Below are positions 9,096 through 16,044 of a stretch of DNA of 64,000 bases, piece after piece. The stretch is taken from contig NZ_JAJNEL010000001.1 of assembly GCF_029428675.1 (NCBI RefSeq), positions 3,844,001 through 3,908,000 on the forward strand. The letters are read 5' to 3'. The translations under genes were made by a program, and so were the position numbers. How positions within the stretch are numbered: the stretch's first letter is position 1; every line of letters starts with the position of its first letter. This stretch comes from Streptomyces sp. JH14. Its GTDB lineage: Bacteria > Actinomycetota > Actinomycetes > Streptomycetales > Streptomycetaceae. Under the pieces are notes generated by a model, which saw only the letters and a list, made by a program, of their open reading frames with translations, was not told the origin of the DNA and did no database searches.

Positions 9096-11348
9096 TTACT
9101 CGGCGGGGGGCGAGTCCAGGAGTTTCCGCGCGGTCTTCAGATCGTTGCTGTCGGCCGCGTCGCCGAGGAGGAGGACTTGGCGGAAGCAGGAGCGGGCCTC
9201 GTCGGTTTCTCCCAGTTCGAGCAAGGCCTGACCCAGATCCAGGAGCACACTGCCCTCCACCTCGGGCATGCCGATGCGCCGCAACTGGAGCAGGCCGCTG
9301 CGGAAGTGGGCGGCGGCCTCCTGCCACCGTCCCAGGGTGGCGTAGTCGCGGCCGAGTCCGCTGATCGTCTTGGCACGGTCCATGTCGGCCACGTGTTGGC
9401 CTACCGGGCAGTCGGGCGCGTCGAGGAAGGCGAGGACGCGCTCGCGCAGTGCCAGGGCTTCCTGGACGCGGCCGAGATCGCGCAGGGCGACCCCGTAGGT
9501 GGTCATGCCCTGGAGCCAGCCGTCGTGGTCATTGCCGGCGGCTTCGAACAGGTCGACGGAGGCGCGAGCCTTGTCGTGGGCCTGCTGGTGTTCACCGAGG
9601 TAGTAGTGGGCCAATGCCCCGTACACGAGTGCCCAGGCCTGCAGGGAGAGGTCCTGGGCGCGGCGGGCGCATTCCAGCGCCTCGTCGGCGCGTTCGAGGG
9701 CCTCGTGGTAGCGCCGCCCGTAGGCGGACAGGGCCGCCGAGTAGTTTCCGAGGTGGAGGGCCTGCAGACGGGGGTCGTCGAGTGCGGCGGCGGCTTCGCT
9801 GGCCAGGCGCCAGACCTCGAGCCAGCGCTCTCCCCAGCCGCCACTAAGGCCGGCGAACCATTCCAAGGCATAGGCGGTCTCCGCCACCCGCGTGTGCTCG
9901 CCCTTGCGGGCGGCGCCGCGCAGTGCGGCGAGCCAGGCCGCGGCTTCGCTCTCCAGCCAGGCCCGAGCCTGCTCGGCGCTCTCCAGGGGGACCAGGCCCT
10001 GCCAGGACGAGGGTGGCGTGCCGCCCACCCAGCGGCCGGCGGCGATGGCGGTGTCCAGCAGCCAGCTGCGCAGCCGCTCCTCGGCCGCTTCCTGCTCAGC
10101 GGGCTCCTCCTCGCTCGACAGCCGGGTGCGGGCGAACAAGCGCAGCAGGTCGTGCAGTTGGTAGCGGCCGGTAGAGGTGCCCTGCAGCAGTCCTGCCTCG
10201 ACGAGTTCCTCCATGACGTCTTCGGCGTCGAGGACGGCGGTGGCGGTCAGGGCGGCGCCGTAGGCGGCGGTCATGTCCGGTCCCGGGACCAGGCTGAGCA
10301 GGCGCAGCATGCGGGCGGCCTGGCCGGTCAGCTGCCGGTAGGAGAGCTCGAAGGCCGCCTCCACCCGTACGTCCCCGGCGGCGAGCGCCCCCAGGCGGCG
10401 TTCCTCGTCGGCCAGGCGCCGTACCAGGTGGTCCACACTCCATCCCGAGCGTACCGTCAGCCAGTTTCCCGCCACCCGCAACGCCAGCGGCAGACGCCCG
10501 CACAGCCGGGCCACCTGCCCCACGGCCTCGGCCTCCGCGTCCGCCCGCTGCTCGCCCAGGATCCGTCGCAGCAGCTCGACCGCCTCGTTCTGCGTCATCT
10601 CCGACAGCGCCAGCCGCTCGACGTACTCCAGGCCGGTCAGCGGGCGCCGGCTGGTGACCAGTACCAGACTTTGCCCCTCGCCGGGCAGCAGCGCACGCAC
10701 CTGTCCCTCGTCGCGTGCGTTGTCCAGCACCACCAGACACCGGTGTTCGGCCAGCAACGTCCGCAGCAGCCCCGTACGCCCCTCCGCGTCCTCCTGCGCC
10801 AGCCGGCGGTCCGGCACCCGCAGCGCCTTCAGCAGTTTCAGCAGCGCCTCGTCCGTGTCCATGGGGCCTTCCACCCCGTGCAGGTCCACCACGAAACAGC
10901 CACCGGGAAACTCCCCGGCCAGGTCCGCCGCCGCCTTCAGGGCCAGCGTCGTCTTCCCGCACCCCGGAGGACCCGAGACGACCGCCACCGCCGCCCTCTC
11001 ACCACTGCCCGCCCGCCGTGCCGCCTCCCGCAACCACGCCAGCTCAGCCTCACGCCCCGTGAAGTCCCCCACCGACCTCGGCGGCACAGCCGCCACCGCC
11101 ACCGCCGGCGCACGCGTCACCCGCCCCGCCCGCGCAGCCGACAGCAAAACCTCCCGCTGCCCGTCCGCAAGCCCCAGCCCCTGGGCCAGCGCCGCCACCG
11201 TACGCCGCTGCGGAACCCGGCTACGCCCCCGCTCCATGTCCCCGATCGCCCGGACACTCACCCCCGACGCCTCAGCCAGCTCCTCGATCGTCAGACCACG
11301 CTGCTGCCGCATACCACGCAGCACAACCCCGAACGACTCACCTGGCAC
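9096..11348 (-). CDS. XRE-type DNA-binding, NB-ARC and TPR multidomain regulator
   Basis: A 750-residue STAND-type protein. Residues 8-65 form an XRE helix-turn-helix (LTIEELAEASGVSVRAIGDME), residues about 95-330 an NB-ARC NTPase with P-loop GPPGCGKTT (126-134), a Walker-B-like CLVVLDNA (203-210) and a GRLPLAL motif near 285, and the C-terminal 300 residues are TPR-like helical repeats (for example ALERADEALECARRA). Such proteins are known in streptomycetes as pleiotropic regulators of the AfsR type, with signal sensing by the TPR part. It lies in the accessory island, so regulation of element or defence genes is possible. No partner gene is adjacent. Confidence 0.88.
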   Translation of the reverse strand: MPGESFGVVLRGMRQQRGLTIEELAEASGVSVRAIGDMERGRSRVPQRRTVAALAQGLGLADGQREVLLSAARAGRVTRAPAVAVAAVPPRSVGDFTGREAELAWLREAARRAGSGERAAVAVVSGPPGCGKTTLALKAAADLAGEFPGGCFVVDLHGVEGPMDTDEALLKLLKALRVPDRRLAQEDAEGRTGLLRTLLAEHRCLVVLDNARDEGQVRALLPGEGQSLVLVTSRRPLTGLEYVERLALSEMTQNEAVELLRRILGEQRADAEAEAVGQVARLCGRLPLALRVAGNWLTVRSGWSVDHLVRRLADEERRLGALAAGDVRVEAAFELSYRQLTGQAARMLRLLSLVPGPDMTAAYGAALTATAVLDAEDVMEELVEAGLLQGTSTGRYQLHDLLRLFARTRLSSEEEPAEQEAAEERLRSWLLDTAIAAGRWVGGTPPSSWQGLVPLESAEQARAWLESEAAAWLAALRGAARKGEHTRVAETAYALEWFAGLSGGWGERWLEVWRLASEAAAALDDPRLQALHLGNYSAALSAYGRRYHEALERADEALECARRAQDLSLQAWALVYGALAHYYLGEHQQAHDKARASVDLFEAAGNDHDGWLQGMTTYGVALRDLGRVQEALALRERVLAFLDAPDCPVGQHVADMDRAKTISGLGRDYATLGRWQEAAAHFRSGLLQLRRIGMPEVEGSVLLDLGQALLELGETDEARSCFRQVLLLGDAADSNDLKTARKLLDSPPAE

Positions 11349-11569
11349 CCGTCACTCCTTCGTTCGCCTCGCGCCGGAGACTACGACACGCAGAACCCGT
11401 CCACAGAAGCGTCCAGCCCATGACTACGGCAACGACCCGGTACACCCGCACCGGACCGCCGACACACTCAACCGTCCACAGCCAGCCCCTGGCCAGCACT
11501 CTGCTCCCGCCTGGTGGTGGGACTGTACGGCGGTGATGGGCTGAGGCGGAGAGGCGCGGCCTCGGCATG

Positions 11570-11857
11570 TCAGAGCCCGATGTTGATGAGCGGGGAGTCG
11601 GTGACGCGGTCGGCGTCTTCCATGTAGCCGACGCGGGCGGTGCGGATCTTATTGTGTCCGGCGCGGCGGGCGGCGGTGGCGAAGCTGCGACGCAGGGAGT
11701 GCCCGGACCATTGCCCGGTGAGGCCGGCGCGGTCGGCGAGGCGGGCGACGACGTCCCCAGCGGCTTCGGGGGTCATGCGGCCGGTCGGGTTGCCGATGAC
11801 GCGGCCCTGCCGGGTCAGGGATGCGGCGAGGTGGCCGTGCCGGTCGACGTCGGCCAC
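11570..11857 (-). pseudogene. tyrosine integrase C-terminal fragment, copy 1 with internal deletion
   Basis: About 90 codons of a tyrosine recombinase catalytic domain, including the box HSLRRSFATAARR (catalytic His and Arg) and the terminal Tyr in GYMEDADR. It is a near copy of the fragment at 12820-13331, but an in-frame 33-base deletion removes eleven residues (GWSDNSTALDG) directly before the catalytic tyrosine. Similarity to copy 2 ends near 11855, where the frame runs into unrelated sequence. It is a dead remnant; the deletion alone would misplace the nucleophile. Confidence 0.8.
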
Positions 11858-11957
11858 CGGCCCCAGGCCCCCGCTCCGGTCGGTATCCCCCGACGCGGTC
11901 AGGCATCGTCGTGGTGACGATCGTCCGCGCCTCCGTGGCGGAGGCGTCGCGAACGCG

Positions 11958-12011
11958 CCCCCGACGGGGCCGCCCCAGCCGGAGTCCCCGGCGGGCCGGC
12001 CCCGTCGGGGG
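11958..12011 (-). terminator. terminator of the secreted protein gene
   Basis: A perfect 15-bp inverted repeat (CCCCCGACGGGGCCG and complement) separated by 24 bases lies just beyond the stop codon of the minus-strand gene at 12025. A smaller perfect hairpin with 8-bp arms, CGCCTCCG/CGGAGGCG, sits nearby at about 11929-11947. Confidence 0.7.
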
Positions 12012-12024
12012 TGTCGAGCGGACG

Positions 12025-12633
12025 TCAGAACGTGGGGAAGTCCAGTTCCGGCTGCAGATGCACATCGGTCACGTTCACGCCCTCCGGGGCGCCGAACGCC
12101 TCGACCATGACGCCCCGGGAGAGGGCGGTGACCTGCACAGCCAGGTGATCGGACCCCAGACGCAGGTCGACCCTCACCACAGGCCTGCCGGAGAAGTCAG
12201 GCATGCGGTAGATCCGCGCTGCCGGGTAGCGCAGGCTCGTCAGCTTCGTCAGCAGCTGGTCGTAGGTGGTGGTGCTGGTGCCTGAGAACGCCTTGCTGAT
12301 GCGTGCCTGATGTCTCTGGGCGACGCACTGCTCTTCTGCGGTCAGCGGTACCGGGTCGACCGCGACGGGCTGGGTCGAGTCGAGGGGCGGCTCCGTTGCC
12401 GTGGTCGAGGCCGATGCCACGACGGTGGCGCCGGAGACGTCCGGTTCGCAGGCCTGCCAGAGGATGCTCTCCAGGTCGAGGAACTGCATCTCCGCGTCGT
12501 CGTAGTCCGTCGCGGTGACGGTGGCCGTGGGGGCCGGGGCAGCGGACGCGGCCGAGGCGCCGAAGGCGGTCAGGAGGACGAGGCCGCCCAGGGCGGCTGC
12601 CAGCAGAGGCTTGGGAAGGAAGATAGATCGCAT
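12025..12633 (-). CDS. secreted protein of unknown function
   Basis: A 202-residue protein with a clear signal peptide: a positively charged start (MRSIFLPK), a hydrophobic stretch of leucines and alanines to about residue 28 and an ASAAPA cleavage region. The mature part is hydrophilic and contains two cysteines (in WQACEPD and EEQCVAQ) that may form one disulfide. I do not recognise the family. The gene lies between the two integrase copies, so it is probably cargo carried by the lost element. Its base composition matches the rest of the chromosome. Confidence 0.65.
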   Translation of the reverse strand: MRSIFLPKPLLAAALGGLVLLTAFGASAASAAPAPTATVTATDYDDAEMQFLDLESILWQACEPDVSGATVVASASTTATEPPLDSTQPVAVDPVPLTAEEQCVAQRHQARISKAFSGTSTTTYDQLLTKLTSLRYPAARIYRMPDFSGRPVVRVDLRLGSDHLAVQVTALSRGVMVEAFGAPEGVNVTDVHLQPELDFPTF

Positions 12634-12819
12634 GCCCGAACCCTGACCGGCGTTGACGGGCTTTCATATAGGTATTCGTACTCAGTCTGTTGGGGCGCGA
12701 CTCGCTCGCCTCCACGGCCATCGGTGTAACGCCGAGGCCGTGGGGCGGGTTGCTGGACGCCCTGCCTTTCCGCATCCGGATCGCAGAAGTCGGGTCGGCC
12801 CCCGTAGTCGGGCGTCAGG

Positions 12820-13331
12820 TCAGAGCCCGATGTTGATGAGGGGGGAGTCGGTGATGCGATCGGCGTCTTCCATGTAGCCGTCGAGGGCGGTGGAGTTGTC
12901 GGACCAGCCTCCGACGCGGGCGGTACGGATCTTGTCGTGTCCGGCGCGGCGGGCGGCGGTGGCGAAGCCGCGGCGCAGGGAGTGTCCGGACCACTGGCCG
13001 TCGAGGCCGGCGCGGTCGGCGAGGCGGGCGACGACGTCCCCAGCGGCTTCGGGGGTCATGCGGCCGGCCGGGTCGCCGATGACGCGGCCGTGCCGGGTGA
13101 GCGGTGCGGCGAGGTGGCCGTGCCGGTCGATGCGGACGAACAGCGGGCCGTCGGTGCGTCCGGCGGCGGCCAGGGCGTCCACGTAGCCGAGGACAGCCCG
13201 CACGGGGTAGGTCGCCGGATCGGTGCCGTACAGGATCGCGTTGTCGGTGTGGGCCTTGATCTTCCGCCGGTAGACGGAGGTGTCGAGGCCGTGCTCGGCG
13301 CGCTGCAGGTCGGTGATGTCGAGCGAGACCA
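12820..13331 (-). pseudogene. tyrosine integrase, 5'-truncated, copy 2
   Basis: About 170 codons of a tyrosine recombinase are open on the minus strand, from a TAG near 13335 to the stop at 12820. The first ATG or GTG is at 13203, but homology-like sequence (DITDLQRAEHGLDTSVYRRK) extends upstream of it without a start codon, so the 5' half of the gene is missing. The catalytic part is otherwise complete: Arg/His box HSLRRGFATAARR, GGWSDNSTALDGY with the nucleophile Tyr. Usual length is 350-400 residues. It is the better-preserved twin of the copy at 11570. Confidence 0.8.
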
Positions 13332-13569
13332 GCTCCGATACAACCTACGCATTACAAGTTGTCGGATCTTGTTCCGTGGTCGTCCAAGGTCGTTCGCAGA
13401 ACTCTTGTTTCCACAGCTCATCGAGCATGGCGGACGAAACGGTACCGCCGCGGACGTCTACGGATCGAGCTACAAACGAGACTGCAACTGAGACTCAGCC
13501 ACCGTCACGCATCGCACCCAACGCCCTTGTGGGACCGCCCCAAGTCCGTTGTCAGTGCCCTGATTTACG
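13332..13569. other. spacer between broken integrase and endonuclease fragment
   Basis: No gene is seen. The AT-richer segment just upstream of the broken integrase contains a short imperfect inverted repeat, ACAAC and GTTGT 13 bases apart (13337-13359), that resembles a recombinase core site. The lower GC content here, against about 70 percent around it, suggests foreign origin. Confidence 0.4.
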
Positions 13570-13578
13570 GTGTGGTCC

Positions 13579-13767
13579 ATGGCACCTTCTGAGATCACGC
13601 GCACGGGCATCCTGCGAGCGATTGCAGAGCACGATCGCCTCGGGTCGGAGGCGTTCCGGGACACCTACGGCTACCGTGCGGCAGCTACCTACCTACTCGT
13701 TCACGAAGGGCAGCAGTACGACTCCAAAGCCATCGCCGGCGTTGGGGTCTGCTGCACGATCGGGTGA
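13579..13767 (+). pseudogene. N-terminal fragment of an HNH/ScoMcrA-like restriction endonuclease
   Basis: Sixty-two codons starting at ATG 13579 read RTGILRAIAEHDRLGSEAF followed by a YDSKAIAG motif. As I remember it, this pattern (AI-x-E-x-DRLG ... YDSKAIAG) is the N-terminal domain of HNH-type modification-dependent endonucleases in actinomycetes. The frame then loses similarity near 13745 and stops, exactly where an IS3-family sequence begins. The rest of the enzyme, including its nuclease domain, is absent, so it cannot work. It suggests a restriction gene was carried here and cut by the insertion. Confidence 0.6.
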
Positions 13768-13813
13768 CATCTGAACTGGCTTGCCCTGTGGGGCGGGTGG
13801 GAAGGATGTCGCT

Positions 13814-14122
13814 GTGCCCAAGCCTTGTCCGGAAGAGTTCCGCGAGGATGTCGTGCGGGTCGCGAGGAACCGCGGCCAGGGCGTGACACTCGAGCAGGTG
13901 GCCGCCGACTTCCGTGTCCACGTGATGACGCTGTCGAAGCGGATGCGCCGCGCGGACATCGACGACGGGGCGAAACCCGGAACGACCAGCCAGGACAACG
14001 CGGAACTACGGGAAGCACGTCGGCGGATCAAGCTGCTGGGGCAGGAGAACGAGGTCCTGCGCAGGGCCGCGGCCTACCTGTCCCAGACGAACCTGCCGGG
14101 AAAAGGATCTACCCGCTCGTGA
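13814..14122 (+). CDS. IS3-family transposase OrfA
   Basis: A 102-residue OrfA. The N-terminal helix-turn-helix (CPEEFREDVVRVARNR ... TLEQVAADFRVHVMTLSKRMRR) binds the IS ends, and the C-terminal part is a leucine-zipper helix (AELREARRRIKLLGQENEVLRRAAAYL). The GTG at 13814 gives the usual MPKP start. The gene is intact, but without OrfB it cannot transpose the element. Confidence 0.85.
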   Translation: MPKPCPEEFREDVVRVARNRGQGVTLEQVAADFRVHVMTLSKRMRRADIDDGAKPGTTSQDNAELREARRRIKLLGQENEVLRRAAAYLSQTNLPGKGSTRS

Positions 14123-14238
14123 AAGAGCTGGCCGGAGACGGTGTTCCCGTCACGATGACGTGCCGGGTCCTCAAGCTCGCCCGCCAGCCCTACTACCGCT
14201 GGTTCGAACGGCCTGTGACCAATGGCCGCCTGGTGTGA
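14119..14238 (+). pseudogene. IS3-family transposase OrfB fragment
   Basis: Forty codons that overlap the end of OrfA in the other frame and begin VKELAGDGVPVTMTCRVLKLARQPYYRW, the usual beginning of IS3 OrfB. The DDE catalytic domain (about 250 further residues) is missing. An AAAAGG run at 14100-14105 is the likely programmed frameshift site of the original element. Confidence 0.75.
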
Positions 14239-14307
14239 GTCGGACCGACGTCGCCGCCGGCTCCCGTTGACATGGCGCCTCAGCTGAAGTCGCCCGGACA
14301 CAACGCA

Positions 14308-14335
14308 AGAGGCCCGGACTCTCGTCCGCGCCTCT
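14308..14335 (-). terminator. hairpin downstream of tRNA remnant b
   Basis: A 12-bp stem with one mismatch and a TCTC loop (AGAGGCCCGGAC with GTCCGCGCCTCT), seven bases beyond the 3' end of the minus-strand tRNA remnant. It is the same arrangement as beside remnant a. Confidence 0.6.
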
Positions 14336-14342
14336 CAGCTCT

Positions 14343-14386
14343 GTGCACCCGGCAGGATTTGAACCTGCGACCTTCTGATCCGTAGG
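14343..14386 (-). repeat. 3' half of a tRNA-Arg(ACG)-like gene (att remnant b)
   Basis: On the minus strand it reads anticodon loop CTACGGA, stem strand TCAGA, variable loop AGGTC, T arm GCAGG-TTCAAAT-CCTGC and acceptor strand CGGGTGC. The matching 5' half (acceptor GCACCCG, D arm) is not found nearby. Bases 14371-14393 are repeated exactly at 14776-14798. Confidence 0.78.
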
Positions 14387-14775
14387 CGGGTGCGCACACG
14401 GACCATGCGGTCTGTCACAGCCGCGTCGGCCGGTTGACCATGAAGCACCTGTACTCCGGCGTGTGCCTGTGTGCGCCGACGTTGATGTCAGGTACTGATG
14501 TCAGACAGCTACGCCTCCGAAGCTTCGGGCACTTGACGCTGAACTACGTCTCGTCCCTCAACAGGGGCGGGCAGCGCACGCTTTCCAACTGTGCGAGTGG
14601 CCGTTCGTGAGCCTTCATGGACGGCCATTCGGCAGATCAGAGAGGGCGGGCGTACGTCGGCGAACTAAGGCGGGCGTGAGCGAATTGGACAAGGAACAGG
14701 ACAACGAGCGGCGGTGAAGGAGTCCTCGTCCTGTGGGTGCTGGCCCAAGTTCGCTGTCAGCGTGGTGCTCTACGG

Positions 14776-14798
14776 CCTTCTGATCCGTAGGCGGGTGC
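14776..14798 (-). repeat. short tRNA-Arg anticodon-region remnant (att remnant c)
   Basis: A 23-base exact repeat of 14371-14393, covering the anticodon loop and 3' anticodon-stem strand of the tRNA-like remnant plus seven bases outside it. The T arm and acceptor are gone. Because the identity continues past the tRNA boundary, this is a copied att junction rather than an independent tRNA. Confidence 0.65.
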
Positions 14799-14933
14799 AC
14801 CGCGTCGGACCTGACTGCCCGCCCTGCTAAAAGGCCCGCCCGAAGGCGAAAACAGGTGCGTGCGTGTATGCCGACGTCCGTACCCGTTGATGTGAGGTGC
14901 TGATGTCAGGCTGCCCGCCGCTAGGGAGTGTCT

Positions 14934-15450
14934 TCAAAGGGGTCGGATCCAGAGAAGAAGGGAGGCGATGGTGACCGCCGCCTCGTAGGATTCACGGGTT
15001 TTGTCGTAGCGGGTGGCGATCGCGCGGTATTGCTTCAGCCGGTTGAAGCATCGCTCGACGACGTTGCGGTGTCTGTAGAGCTGCTTGTTGAACGCTGGTG
15101 GTCTGCCGCCGTGACGGCCTCGGTTGCGGCGGTTGGCCTTCTGGTCCGAGCGCTCCGGGATGGTGTGGGGTATGCCGCGTCTGCGCAGGTAGGCGCGGAT
15201 CTTGCGGGAGCTGTAGCCCTTGTCGCCGAGCACGTGGTCGGGCCGGGTGCGTGGGCGGCCGGGACCGGCGTGCGGGATGCGGATGGCGTCCATGACCTGC
15301 TCGAAGCGGGTGCAGTCGTTGACATTGCCGCCGGTGACGACGAATCCGAGGGGCCGGCCTTTGCCGTCGCAGGCGAGATGGACCTTCGTGGTCAGTCCGC
15401 CACGGGATCGTCCGAGGGCGTGATCATGTAATTCGTCCTCTCCGTCCGCC
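14934..15450 (-). CDS. IS5-family transposase, downstream frame
   Basis: The second half of the transposase, entered by frameshifting. It contains the second catalytic aspartate in LGDKGYSSRKIRAYL and the glutamate in VVERCFNRLKQYRAIATRYDK, plus the conserved HALGRSRGGLTTKVH entry. The stop codon lies ten bases inside the left end of the element. I give the start near the slippery site because the open frame upstream of it does not match transposases. Confidence 0.82.
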
Positions 15451-15802
15451 CCCCTTTGCGGGCGCCGGCGGCGTGCTGGTGAGCTCGCGTAATCGTGGAG
15501 TCGACCGATACCAGCCAGTCGATGTCCCCGCTCGCGTCCTTCTGTGTCTGCACTGCCCGGAGCATCCGCGTGAAGGTGCCATCCAGGGCCCACCTGCGAA
15601 AACGTGTGTACAGCGTCTGCCAGGACCCATACCGCTCAGGCACGTCCCGCCAGGCCGAACCGGTCCGGAGCTTCCAGACGATCCCGTTCAGTACCAACCG
15701 GTCATCCTGCCGCGGCCGTCCCGTCACCGCTTTCGGCAGGAGACCGGACAGCACCTCCCACTCGGCATCCGAGAGCTCATGTCGACGCACCATGCCCGAC
15801 AT
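15392..15802 (-). CDS. IS5-family transposase, upstream frame
   Basis: A 136-residue first half of an IS5/IS427-type transposase. It begins MVRRHELSDAEWEVLSGLLP (after a four-residue MSGM option) and contains the first catalytic aspartate in SVDSTITRAHQH near residue 101. The product is completed by slippage into the next frame at the run AAAGGGGGG on the minus strand (bases 15449-15457). Without slippage it ends 20 codons later. Confidence 0.88.
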   Translation of the reverse strand: MSGMVRRHELSDAEWEVLSGLLPKAVTGRPRQDDRLVLNGIVWKLRTGSAWRDVPERYGSWQTLYTRFRRWALDGTFTRMLRAVQTQKDASGDIDWLVSVDSTITRAHQHAAGARKGGRTERTNYMITPSDDPVAD

Positions 15803-16044
15803 GATCCCTCATCAGCACCCTTTGAAGACACTCCCTAGGGCACTGCGACAACACAGCGAACCGCCAGGCCGGACAACACGGAAGCGCACCCCACTTCCCG
15901 GACGGGATCCGCACCACGGCTGGTTGCCGCAGCGGAGCTCAAAGGGCTTGTGCCCGTCGATCACGCGAGGGAGACTCGCGCCGGGGTGATCAATGGGTAG
16001 GCCATGCCCCCGGAGCGTTCAGCTTCTCTTCTCCTGGAGACCCT

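Larger units (their letters stand above)
13760..14238 (+). mobile_element. truncated IS3-family insertion sequence
   Basis: Carries a complete OrfA and only the first part of OrfB. No right end could be found, and sequence after about 14235 is unrelated, so the element is deleted to roughly a third of its usual 1.2-1.5 kb. The left end is placed at about 13760 because the endonuclease homology ends there. Confidence 0.75.
14239..14921. other. gene-free att-site cluster
   Basis: No credible gene in about 680 bases. The stretch holds two tRNA 3'-half remnants, a tRNA-type terminator and pairs of GATGTCAG-like direct repeats downstream of each remnant (for example at about 14484-14504 and 14887-14909), consistent with arm-type integrase sites. 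I read it as the junction of successive integrations and losses. Confidence 0.6.
14924..15835 (-). mobile_element. intact IS5-family (IS427-like) insertion sequence
   Basis: A 912-bp element. Terminal inverted repeats are GGGAGTGTCTTCAAAGGG on the left and the complement at the right end, flanked on both sides by TA (within CTAG-like context), the target duplication expected for this group. It encodes a transposase in two overlapping frames on the minus strand. All three DDE residues can be located, so it may still be active. Confidence 0.9.

Noticed and set aside
9177..11423. A 748-codon open frame on the plus strand antisense to the NB-ARC regulator.
   Set aside because: It has no family motifs and its composition (many His, Arg, Gln and Pro) is typical of an antisense shadow in high-GC DNA; the minus-strand protein has clear domains.
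14343..14386. A functional tRNA gene.
   Set aside because: The 5' acceptor strand, D arm and 5' anticodon-stem strand are absent, so it cannot fold.
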